37,137 nt of DNA. It comes from Rhodothermales bacterium. GTDB taxonomy: Bacteria > Bacteroidota > Rhodothermia > Rhodothermales > ISCAR-4553. Within the stretch, counting starts at the first letter, position 1. Each line of letters begins with the position of its first letter. The position numbers and the translations under genes are program-made. Location of the stretch: positions 1-37,137 of the forward strand of contig JALSSK010000429.1 in the NCBI GenBank assembly GCA_026984335.1, read 5' to 3'. Positions 16,799 to 25,305 of the stretch are shown one piece after another. Under the pieces are notes generated by a model. That model was not told the origin of the DNA and made no database searches. It worked only from the letters and a program-made list of their open reading frames with translations.

Positions 16799-19420
16799 AT
16801 GACCATGCAACGTATGAGACGAATTCAGCGCCTGGCCGGCTTGCTGGGCCTCTGCCTGGCCGGTATGTGGGGGATGGCGGCTCCGGCGCAGGCTCAGAAA
16901 CGCGACATACCCTCGTCGCTCTTCAGGACGAGCGTTCTGCCCACCACGGAGGGCGACGGATACATGGTGGCCGGGGACTTCTGGAACACCGTCAAACCCA
17001 TGAACACGCTCACCGAGAACGGCGTCGAGGATCCCAACCGCGATGCCGGGGCGCTTCACTGGCTTACCCTCGGGCCCAACGGCGGCAACTGGCTCGAACC
17101 CAACGGCATCTGGCCCGGCGGGTATGACCTGACGAGCAACTGGCGGGACGGCACCCGTCTCGTCTTCCCCGTCTTCGAAGCGGACGGCTGGCCTACGCCC
17201 ATCCTGCGGGCGGACGAGGCGACCCCGGATGACCGCTTCCTCTTTGCCTACTACACGCCCAACGTGCCGGGGGCCGGAGATCCTGCCCGCGATTACAAGC
17301 GCGAGGCTCGGTTCACCGACGAGACGCGAACCCATCTGGTCTACGAAGCCGCGTGGCCCACCACCGCCGGAATCGATTTCAAGGTCCGCGCCCACCAGTA
17401 TACCATCAACGAGCAGAACCTGAACGACTTCGTCGTGCTGGAGATCTCGATGACGAATACGGGAGTCGTGGATGCCAACGGGGACGGAACGCCGGAACTG
17501 ACCGGGCACGCCATTGATGCGGTGGCGGCCGCCGCCTGGATGATCCCTTCCATCTCGGTGCGGATCACGCAGACGTCCGGGCGCTCCAACCGGTTCGGCG
17601 CCGGGCGCACGCTGGGCTACGTCGTTCCGGCGCAACAGGACGATCCGCCCATGTACGTATGGTTTGCCAACGTGCCGCCCTCACGCACCGACGGGCGCAC
17701 CACGCCGGCGCCCGGCGCCCGGCTGATCGGCGTCAACGACGGTCGGGTGCTGGAAGGTTACACCGACGTCTGGAACGCGGTGATGTGGCTGGGCGCCAAG
17801 CAGGGGGCCATCGACGACGACCCGGCCGCTCTTGCCGGAGCGCCGGATAAGCTCACGCTCTTCGGCACCCATCCCGTCGGGGTGGGGAATGAGGCCGGAT
17901 GGTATACCTCCGTCACCAACCAGGACCCGAGCCTGTTCAACCTGAACCGCTCCGACCTGGCCTTCTATTCGGCCACGGCCACCTGGTACGAAGATTACGG
18001 CAAGCGCACCACCTTCGACAACAAAAACCTGGCCCCCAACCCGAACCTCTTCACCGGAGGCACGCCGGGCGACGTGACCACCTTCGGTCAGGCTGCCCCG
18101 GGGGTGCGCCCGAACGGCGACTACAAGTATGCCAGCGTGGACGTCGGCCCGACGGCTATCGAACAGCCCCTCTGGGAGGACCGGCTCAACCCGGAAGCGG
18201 CTTCGGGGAATTTTTACGGCGGGACGGGATTCACGCAGGAGTACACCTTCGGGCAGGACGTCAACCACGGTATGGGGCCCTTTGCCCTGGAGGTGGGGGA
18301 ATCCATGACGATCGCCTTCGTCATGGCGGGCGGCTTCCGCTGGGAGGGCGTCGCCGATGCGGCCAAGGCGGCGCGCTGGGCGTGGGAGCGCGGCTGGGAC
18401 GTGCGCGCGGATCTGCCCGTGCCGCCGGCTCCCGAGGTGCGTCTGGAGAGCACGACCGAGGGGTCCTCCCGCATCCGCTGGACCGATGTCTCCGGCATCG
18501 ACCCCGACGTCGACGGGTACAAAATCTGGCGGGCGGCCCAGTTCCAGCGGGAGAGCTGGTTCCCGAGCCAGGAGGAGGGAGCCAACGGTTTTGCGCTCAT
18601 TGATAATTACCAGCACCTCCACGAACCCGGCGGCAGCATCAAACAGTTCGCGGATGCCGGCAACCCCTACTTCGACGCCTTCTCCGAGTTCGTCGGAGAT
18701 ACGCAAAACTTTTACCAGCCTGCCGAATGGGGACCGTATCAACTCATCGCGAAAATTCCGGTCGGTGAAGTGTCCCAGTATAACGATCCCGTGGGAGGGT
18801 ATGACTACAGCTATGAGGACACGGAGGCCATCACCGGCTTTACGTACTGGTACTACGTCTCGGCCTACAAGGAGGGCAGTTTCACCGGACCGCGAGGGCC
18901 CGTGTCCGTCTCGCACATCGAGTCCTCCAACTTTAACCGGAACGGCCGCAACAGCCGGGAGACGCCCGACGGGGTGATCGGCCTCACTACGCCCTGGATC
19001 GACACCTATCCGTTCGCCATCCGGGCGGCGGACTACCCGTTGCCCGGCACGCAAAACTACAAAAACATCGGAGCGCCGTTTACGGTGACGCCTCCGGTGG
19101 CCCCGGTGGATCGGGTGGCTCAGCTGATCACGGTGACGCCCAACCCCTACAAAATCACCGGCCTCAACGATGAACGGGACAACCCGTCGAGCCACAGCAT
19201 CGACTTCCTGAACCTGCCCGAAGCGTATACCCTGACGATCCTGGACGTCTCCGGGCAGATCATCTTTCAGACGAACGTGGAAGGGGCGACCGACGGCAAG
19301 TTTACCTGGGACCTGTTCTCCAAAGACGGGGTGGAGGTCGCCAGTGGTCTCTACATCTACCATGTTTCGTACGACAACGGCAACCGCGAAGCCGTCGGTC
19401 ATATCGCTATCCTTCGATAA
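16799..19420 (+). CDS. Large secreted protein with T9SS-type C-terminal sorting domain
   Basis: Signal peptide (LAGLLGLCLAGMWGMAAPAQAQ). Fibronectin-like APEVRLESTTEGSSRIRWTDVSGIDPDVDGYKIWRA. C-terminus VTPNPYKITGLNDERDNPSSHSIDFLNLPEAYTLTILDVSGQII...VASGLYIYHVSYDNGNREAVGHIAIL. Confidence 0.75.
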   Translation: MTMQRMRRIQRLAGLLGLCLAGMWGMAAPAQAQKRDIPSSLFRTSVLPTTEGDGYMVAGDFWNTVKPMNTLTENGVEDPNRDAGALHWLTLGPNGGNWLEPNGIWPGGYDLTSNWRDGTRLVFPVFEADGWPTPILRADEATPDDRFLFAYYTPNVPGAGDPARDYKREARFTDETRTHLVYEAAWPTTAGIDFKVRAHQYTINEQNLNDFVVLEISMTNTGVVDANGDGTPELTGHAIDAVAAAAWMIPSISVRITQTSGRSNRFGAGRTLGYVVPAQQDDPPMYVWFANVPPSRTDGRTTPAPGARLIGVNDGRVLEGYTDVWNAVMWLGAKQGAIDDDPAALAGAPDKLTLFGTHPVGVGNEAGWYTSVTNQDPSLFNLNRSDLAFYSATATWYEDYGKRTTFDNKNLAPNPNLFTGGTPGDVTTFGQAAPGVRPNGDYKYASVDVGPTAIEQPLWEDRLNPEAASGNFYGGTGFTQEYTFGQDVNHGMGPFALEVGESMTIAFVMAGGFRWEGVADAAKAARWAWERGWDVRADLPVPPAPEVRLESTTEGSSRIRWTDVSGIDPDVDGYKIWRAAQFQRESWFPSQEEGANGFALIDNYQHLHEPGGSIKQFADAGNPYFDAFSEFVGDTQNFYQPAEWGPYQLIAKIPVGEVSQYNDPVGGYDYSYEDTEAITGFTYWYYVSAYKEGSFTGPRGPVSVSHIESSNFNRNGRNSRETPDGVIGLTTPWIDTYPFAIRAADYPLPGTQNYKNIGAPFTVTPPVAPVDRVAQLITVTPNPYKITGLNDERDNPSSHSIDFLNLPEAYTLTILDVSGQIIFQTNVEGATDGKFTWDLFSKDGVEVASGLYIYHVSYDNGNREAVGHIAILR

Positions 19421-19444
19421 GACCCTGCCTTTACGCTGAGACTC

Positions 19445-20464
19445 ATGAGGTCTGTCATGAAACGAATTCTCTTTCTGAGCCTGTTGCTAACCGTTCTGGT
19501 CGTGTGGCCCGCCGAGGCGCAACGCAAGGCCGGACGCACCGGCGCTGCATTCCTCGAGGTGGGGATCGGGGCGCGCGAAGTTGCCCTCGGTTCCGCCGTG
19601 ACCGCTCTGGCCGGGGACGCGGGGCAGATCTTCTGGAATCCTGCCGGGACGGCCCTTACCGAGAACCGACGCGGCAGCGTCAGTTTCTCCTACGTAGACT
19701 GGATCGCCGACATCGAAGCCGGCGCCCTGGCCGCCGGGTATCGCACCGCCTACGGCACCCTCACCCTCGGCGTACAGTATTTCGGCCTCTCGGACATACC
19801 GGCCAACCGGCAGAATGGGTACACCGATCCCATCCTCCAGGGGCTCGTCACCGACACGGAGACGTCCCCTTCGTTCGACTACACCGACCTGGCCGTCAGC
19901 GTCTCCTATGCCCGCTACGTGCTCGACAGGCTGAGCCTGGGCGCCACCGTCAAGTACATCAATGAGAGCATCGACGGGGTCGGGGCGTCGGCTCTGGCGT
20001 TCGACTTCGGCTCGGTCTACCGGGTCGGTGTGGCGGGATGGCAGATCGCTGCGCGCCTGAGCAACCTGGGCACCGACATGTCCTTCTTTAACCAGGATAA
20101 CCCGTTGCCGCTGGTTTTCTCCATCGGCTCGACGATTTATCCGGTGAACCGGGAACAGATGCGGCTGATGTTGGCCATTGACACGACCAAGCCCCTGGAT
20201 TCCCAGCAACTGGTCTACGGCGGGGCCGAGTTGTCGTTCTACGATCTGCTGTTCCTGCGGGCAGGTTACCGGTTCAATTACGCCGGAGCCGAAGACGACG
20301 GCACCAGCACGCGCGACCCGATCAAAACCTCCATCGAGGGCATCTCGCTCGGCGCCGGCCTGCAGTATGCCCTCGGAGACTACGCCCTGGGTTTTGACTA
20401 TGCGTTCACGCAGATGGACCTGCTCGACAACGTGCACCGCTTCACCTTGCGGATCGGGATGTGA
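19445..20464 (+). CDS. PorV/PorQ-like outer membrane protein (UPF0164-type)
   Basis: RKAGRTGAAFLEVGIGAREVALGSAVTALAGDAGQIFWNPAGTAL is typical of the PorV/PorQ N-terminus. C-terminal beta-barrel QMDLLDNVHRFTLRIGM. Confidence 0.82.
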   Translation: MRSVMKRILFLSLLLTVLVVWPAEAQRKAGRTGAAFLEVGIGAREVALGSAVTALAGDAGQIFWNPAGTALTENRRGSVSFSYVDWIADIEAGALAAGYRTAYGTLTLGVQYFGLSDIPANRQNGYTDPILQGLVTDTETSPSFDYTDLAVSVSYARYVLDRLSLGATVKYINESIDGVGASALAFDFGSVYRVGVAGWQIAARLSNLGTDMSFFNQDNPLPLVFSIGSTIYPVNREQMRLMLAIDTTKPLDSQQLVYGGAELSFYDLLFLRAGYRFNYAGAEDDGTSTRDPIKTSIEGISLGAGLQYALGDYALGFDYAFTQMDLLDNVHRFTLRIGM

Positions 20465-20490
20465 TGACGTGATAACGTTTCGGGTTTTCC

Positions 20491-20586
20491 GTACTCTTGC
20501 CTTTCGAAGCGTTCGTACTCTTACCTTTCGAAGCGTTCGTGATCTTCCCGGTCGAAGCGTTCGGGGTCTTCCCGGTCGAAGCGCCG
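20491..20586. repeat. Four tandem 24-bp repeats (consensus GTACTCTTNCCTTTCGAAGCGTTC)
   Basis: 20491-20514 GTACTCTTGCCTTTCGAAGCGTTC; 20515-20538 GTACTCTTACCTTTCGAAGCGTTC; 20539-20562 GTGATCTTCCCGGTCGAAGCGTTC; 20563-20586 GGGGTCTTCCCGGTCGAAGCGCCG. Confidence 0.9.
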
Positions 20587-20614
20587 GGACGCTCAACTAA
20601 TCCGTGTCGTATTC

Positions 20615-22192
20615 TTGTTGAATGTCGAAACGTCTTCGGGCCGATGGGCCCCCTTCTGCGAGCAGATCGCCGCGTTCCTGGACGCCGACGTCGTCACGAT
20701 GACGGTTGATGGGGAAACGGTGCGTGGATACCGCAGCCCCGACTCGCCCGCGCTGTGGATACGGGATCATTCGGACATGCTGCGAGGTGGACGATATTTC
20801 TCTGAAGAGGTGCAGAGCGCCGTCGATTGTTTTGCCCGGCAACAGGCCGCCAACGGCCGCATCTTTGACTTCGTAACCCTGCAGCCCGTCGGCGGACGGG
20901 AGAACTGGGAGACGTGGGTGCGCGTGCCGGTTGAAGCGGACGTGGAATACCGCTTCGTAAAGGCCGCCTACCTGGCCTGGCAGGCCACGGGCGACGACGA
21001 CTGGATCGACCGGAAGCTGCCGGCCCTCGAACGCGCGTTGACCTATACGTTGACCCATCCCTGGCGCTGGGATGCACGGCACGGCCTGGTCAAGCGCCCC
21101 TATACCATCGACACGTGGGATTTCGACTACACGGCGGGCCGTCATCCCTGGCTCAATTTCCGGATTACGGACGAGACGTTCTGGGGGATCATGCACGGCG
21201 ACAACAGCGGCTTCTTCGAAGCGTCCCGCCTGCTGGCCCGGCTCTACGAACACGTGGGCGAAGAAGAACGGGCGGCCGTCTGGCGGGATCGAGCCGAAGC
21301 TTTGCGCAAGCGAGCCAACGACTTGCTGTTCAACGGTCGCTTCTACACCCATTTTTTCAGGCTCACCCCGGCCCCGGATCTCGGTGTCGACGAGCGTGAG
21401 CAACTGAGTCTGAGCAACCCGATGGCAATCAACCGGGGGCTGGCCGACCACGACATGGCCACGGCGATCTTGCGGGAGTACCGGAGGCGCCGCGTCTCGA
21501 GCGGCGCTTTCGCCGAGTGGTTCAGCATCGATCCGCCGTTCCCCGCCGGTATTTTCGGAGACGATCAGCTGACGCCGGGAGCCTACTGCAACGGCGGCAT
21601 CATGCCCCTGGTGGGCGGCGAACTGGCCCGGGCCTCCTTTGAGCATGGCTTCGAAGCGTATGGAACCGCGATACTGGAACAGTACCGGGACATGATTGTG
21701 GCGCAGCAGGCCTCGTATCTGTGGTATTTCCCCGACGGCGCCCCTTCCTCTGTCGAGACGAGCACAAGTCCCGAAGCCATGCCTACCGACGGCTGGGGTT
21801 CGTCGGCCATGCTGTATGCGTTTGTCGAAGGGCTGGCCGGCATCGTCGATCAGGGGCATTCGTTTCGGCAGGTGCGTCTGTCCCCCCGATGGGTGGCCGC
21901 GGGCGAACGGCTTGCCCGGGTGCGGGTCGGTTATCCTGCGGGGAGAGGGCGTTTCGGCTATGGCTTCGATCATGACCCGGATCGGCGCACCGTGCGTCTG
22001 AATCTCGAAGCCGAAGGCTCGGATGTGGCGCTGCGTTTGCTCCTGCCCTCCGGCGCGCGCGCGAGGAGGGTGCTGTGGGGCGGGCGGGAGGCGCCGTTCC
22101 GGGAGGAGCGGGTGGAGGCAAGCCGCTACGTGTGCGTGGAGGGGCGCGTCAAAGGTTGGGAGCGCGTGGAGGTGAGATATGAGAGCGCTTAG
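20615..22192 (+). CDS. Six-hairpin (alpha/alpha)6 glycoside hydrolase-like protein
   Basis: RGYRSPDSPALWIRDHSDMLRGGRYF, VEADVEYRFVKAAYLAWQATGDDDWIDRKLPALERALTY, GDDQLTPGAYCNGGIMPLVGGELARASFEHG. Start codon uncertain (TTG at 20615 in the track). Confidence 0.72.
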   Translation: MLNVETSSGRWAPFCEQIAAFLDADVVTMTVDGETVRGYRSPDSPALWIRDHSDMLRGGRYFSEEVQSAVDCFARQQAANGRIFDFVTLQPVGGRENWETWVRVPVEADVEYRFVKAAYLAWQATGDDDWIDRKLPALERALTYTLTHPWRWDARHGLVKRPYTIDTWDFDYTAGRHPWLNFRITDETFWGIMHGDNSGFFEASRLLARLYEHVGEEERAAVWRDRAEALRKRANDLLFNGRFYTHFFRLTPAPDLGVDEREQLSLSNPMAINRGLADHDMATAILREYRRRRVSSGAFAEWFSIDPPFPAGIFGDDQLTPGAYCNGGIMPLVGGELARASFEHGFEAYGTAILEQYRDMIVAQQASYLWYFPDGAPSSVETSTSPEAMPTDGWGSSAMLYAFVEGLAGIVDQGHSFRQVRLSPRWVAAGERLARVRVGYPAGRGRFGYGFDHDPDRRTVRLNLEAEGSDVALRLLLPSGARARRVLWGGREAPFREERVEASRYVCVEGRVKGWERVEVRYESA

Positions 22193-23066
22193 CTTCAACG
22201 GGCGCATCAGAACCCTGTCGGAAAGACAGGCGGCCCGTCTCCTGCTCCTGCCCACGATCCTGTTCTTTCTCCTTTTCCAGTACTACCCGATTCTCAAGAG
22301 CCTGGTTATCAGCTTCTTCGACTACGGGCTTTTACGCCGGAACACGCCCTTTGTCGGGCTGGAGAACTACCTGCGTCAGTTTCGGGACCCGCTGTTTCTC
22401 TCGGCGCTGGGCAACACGCTCCTGTTCGTGGCGGGGTGTGTAGCGGTCGGAGTAGCGCTGGCCTTGTTTCTGGCGGTGCTGGTTGAGAGCAGCGGTCGCT
22501 GGGCGAAGGTATACCGGACGCTCTACTTCATGCCGGTCGTCACCTCGCTCATGGCCACTGCCATGGTCTGGCGGTGGCTCTATGCCTCCAACGGCCTGAT
22601 CAACTTCCTTCTGACGTTGGTCGGCCTATCGCCGCAGGGCTGGTTGCTCGATGCGGAACTGGCTCTGCCTTCTTTGATGGCCCTGACGGTGTGGAAGAAT
22701 CTGGGTTTCGACATGATTCTCTTCGCGGCGGCTCTGCAGAGCATCCCGTCGGAATACTATGAGGTCGCCCGGCTGGAAGGGGCCACGCCATGGCAGGCGT
22801 TCCGTTTCGTCACGCTGCCGTCGCTCCGGTCCATCGTGGTGCTTGTGGGCATCACCGCAGTCATCCGGTCCTTCCAGGTGTTCACCATCGTGCTGGCCAT
22901 GACGCAGGGAGGGCCGGTCAACGCGACCCGAACCATCGTTTATCATATTTATGAACAGGGGATCCAGTACGACGAAATGGGATATGCTTCCGCGGCTGCG
23001 GCGGTGCTTCTGGCGCTCATCGGCGCTATGACGTACCTCCAGATGCGGATAGACAGGAAGCGATGA
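22179..23066 (+). CDS. ABC sugar transporter permease (MalF/UgpA-like)
   Basis: Multiple TM segments and the EAA-type motif YEVARLEGATPWQAFRFVTLPSLRSIV. Confidence 0.92.
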   Translation: MRALSFNGRIRTLSERQAARLLLLPTILFFLLFQYYPILKSLVISFFDYGLLRRNTPFVGLENYLRQFRDPLFLSALGNTLLFVAGCVAVGVALALFLAVLVESSGRWAKVYRTLYFMPVVTSLMATAMVWRWLYASNGLINFLLTLVGLSPQGWLLDAELALPSLMALTVWKNLGFDMILFAAALQSIPSEYYEVARLEGATPWQAFRFVTLPSLRSIVVLVGITAVIRSFQVFTIVLAMTQGGPVNATRTIVYHIYEQGIQYDEMGYASAAAAVLLALIGAMTYLQMRIDRKR

Positions 23067-23101
23067 AAGCACGGAACGTACGCGCATGAGCAGGGGAAAC
23101 G

Positions 23102-24379
23102 ATGTATAGACCAACACGCAGACGGTTTGTGACGAACCTCGGGCGGGCGGCGCTGGGAGCCGGACTCTTCGGAGCGATCGGGCCCCGGTGGGAACCGCCC
23201 CCGCCCCTGCCCGACCCCGGAGATCCGGACTACTGGCGTCTGGTGCGCCGGCAATACCCGCTCTCGCACGAGCGGGTCTACCTGAACACCGGCGGGCTGG
23301 GACCGGCTCCCTTTGCCGTGCTCGACGCCGTCGTTCACACGACCCGGTCGCTGCAGACGCTCTCGGAGACGGGGCATCACCTGATCGAAGAGACGCGTCC
23401 GGAGGTGGCGGCTTTCCTGGGCGCGGATCCGGACGAGGTCGCCTTCACGCGCAATGCTACCGAGGGGAACTCGGTCGTCGCCTCAGGCCTGGATCTGCGG
23501 GCCGGCGACGAGGTCATCTTCGAGTCCCATGCGCATCCCGGCGGCTCTTTTCCCTGGATGGTCCGGCAGAAGGAGGACGGGATCCGGGTCCGGATCTTCG
23601 AACCCGATCCGACGAGTGAAGAGGGCAACCTGGAGCGGATCGCCGCCCTGATCAACGAGCGCACCCGGGTGCTTCAGGTCAGCCACGTCACCGCCCCGAC
23701 GGGCATCCGCTTTCCGGTGGAGGCAATGGCCCGCCTGGCGCGGGACCGGGGCCTGTGGTTCCACATCGACGGGGCCCAGTCCGCCGGTATGATCCCGGTG
23801 AACCTGCATGCGATCGCTTGTGACTCGTATGCCGCGAGCGGTCACAAGTGGATGGGAGGGCCTCACGGAACGGGCGTGCTCTACGTGCGAAAGGACCGGC
23901 TCGACGAGGTGCGCCCCACGGAGACGGGAGCCTATGGGGACGATGGCGACGTGCAGCTACCGGAGCGGTTCGGCTACGCTCCCTCCGCGCGCCGCTACGA
24001 GGTGGGCACGCGCAACGCGTCGCTCGTGGCGGGGCTCGGCGAAGCGGTGAACTTTTTGGAGACGATCGGGATGAGGCGGGTGGCCGTCCGGGCGGGCGCG
24101 CTGGCGGCCTATCTACGGGAGCGCCTGCGCGCGCTCTCGGGTGTGACGATCCTCACCCCCGGCAAGGATAGCCTGGCCGCGGCCATGATCACGTTTCGTG
24201 TGGAAAAGCTCCCGTACCGGGAGCTCTATCGCTACCTGCTTGGCGAACACGGCCTGCGTTGCCGCATCGTCAGCGAACGGGGGTTGGATGCGCTCCGCGT
24301 CTCCACCCACATCTTCAACCAGGAAGACGAATGCGACCGCCTGGTCGAAGCCGTCCGCGCCGTCTCCGCCCGGCAATGA
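23102..24379 (+). CDS. Aminotransferase class V-fold PLP enzyme with Tat-like signal
   Basis: RPTRRRFVTNLGRAALGAGLFGA (twin-arginine-like), VAFTRNATEGNSVVASGL, FHIDGAQSAGMIPVNL, YAASGHKWMGGPHGTGVLYV (PLP lysine). Confidence 0.87.
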   Translation: MYRPTRRRFVTNLGRAALGAGLFGAIGPRWEPPPPLPDPGDPDYWRLVRRQYPLSHERVYLNTGGLGPAPFAVLDAVVHTTRSLQTLSETGHHLIEETRPEVAAFLGADPDEVAFTRNATEGNSVVASGLDLRAGDEVIFESHAHPGGSFPWMVRQKEDGIRVRIFEPDPTSEEGNLERIAALINERTRVLQVSHVTAPTGIRFPVEAMARLARDRGLWFHIDGAQSAGMIPVNLHAIACDSYAASGHKWMGGPHGTGVLYVRKDRLDEVRPTETGAYGDDGDVQLPERFGYAPSARRYEVGTRNASLVAGLGEAVNFLETIGMRRVAVRAGALAAYLRERLRALSGVTILTPGKDSLAAAMITFRVEKLPYRELYRYLLGEHGLRCRIVSERGLDALRVSTHIFNQEDECDRLVEAVRAVSARQ

Positions 24380-25305
24380 ACCGATCGATGCAGACCTCCC
24401 GGTCCATACCGTCCCCTCCCGATGCGCGGCCCGCCTCCGCCCACCCGTACTTCCGCCGCCTTTCACCGGGGTCGGCGGCGGTGCACGCCCTCCTGATCTT
24501 CGGGGCCGTCCTCATGGTCGGGCCTCTTCTCTGGATGATACTCACCTCGCTCAAAACCCCCTCTGACGCAGAGGCCTTCTTCAACACGCCGCACCGTTTG
24601 TCGGCCGTGCTCCGGGCGCTCTTGCCGCACCCGCTCACCTGGGAAAACTATAAGGCCGTTTTTACCGAGCGGCCCATGCTCCGGTACTTCCTGAACAGCG
24701 CGATCTACACCGGGTTGCGCATGCTGCCGGCGCTCTTTTTCTGCTCGCTGGCCGGCTTTCTCTTTGCCAAAATGAAGTTTGCCGGGCGGGACACGCTCTT
24801 TGGCGCGGTCATGCTCACCATGATGGTGCCTTTCCAGATCAAGATGCTGACGCTCTATGAGATGATGGTCCGCTTCGGATGGGTGGACACGTACTGGGCC
24901 GTCGTCGTGGTCGGCTTGATGGAGCCTTTCGGCATTTTCCTCTTTCGCCAGACGATCAAGGAGATCCCGGATGCGCTTCTGGACGCGGCCCGGATCGACG
25001 GGTGCGGGCCGTTGCGCATCTATTTCAGCATTGTGCTTCCGCTCATTCGCCCGGCGCTGGCCGCCTACGCCATCTTCCTGTTTATGTGGTCATGGAGCGA
25101 TTTCCTCTGGCCGCTCATCGTGATCAACACCGAGACCCTCAAGCCCGTCGAAGTGGGCATCCTGAGTTTCTCGGACATCAACAACCCGGACTATGTGAAG
25201 ATGATGGCGGCGGCGACGGTGGCGGCAGCGCCCATCATCGCCTTTTTCCTGCTCATGCAGCGGCAGTTCATTCAGGGGATCACCATGACGGGGCTGAAAG
25301 GATGA
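24376..25305 (+). CDS. ABC sugar transporter permease (MalG/UgpE-like)
   Basis: MVGPLLWMILTSLKTPSDAEAFF and EAA-type DALLDAARIDGCGPLRIYFSIVLPLIRPALA. Start set at the ATGA overlap. Confidence 0.92.
   Translation: MNRSMQTSRSIPSPPDARPASAHPYFRRLSPGSAAVHALLIFGAVLMVGPLLWMILTSLKTPSDAEAFFNTPHRLSAVLRALLPHPLTWENYKAVFTERPMLRYFLNSAIYTGLRMLPALFFCSLAGFLFAKMKFAGRDTLFGAVMLTMMVPFQIKMLTLYEMMVRFGWVDTYWAVVVVGLMEPFGIFLFRQTIKEIPDALLDAARIDGCGPLRIYFSIVLPLIRPALAAYAIFLFMWSWSDFLWPLIVINTETLKPVEVGILSFSDINNPDYVKMMAAATVAAAPIIAFFLLMQRQFIQGITMTGLKG

Noticed and set aside
17681-19402. 573-aa minus ORF antisense to the T9SS-CTD protein
   Set aside because: Antisense shadow ORF in GC-rich coding DNA; no domain signature.
20497-20709. 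ORF containing PFEAFVLLPFEAFVIFPVEAF repeats as a small repeat protein
   Set aside because: Generated by the 24-bp DNA tandem repeat; the frame runs into the glycosidase gene out of frame and has no supporting features.
20597-22255. 552-aa minus ORF antisense to the six-hairpin glycosidase
   Set aside because: No motifs, biased composition, mirrored by a convincing + strand protein.
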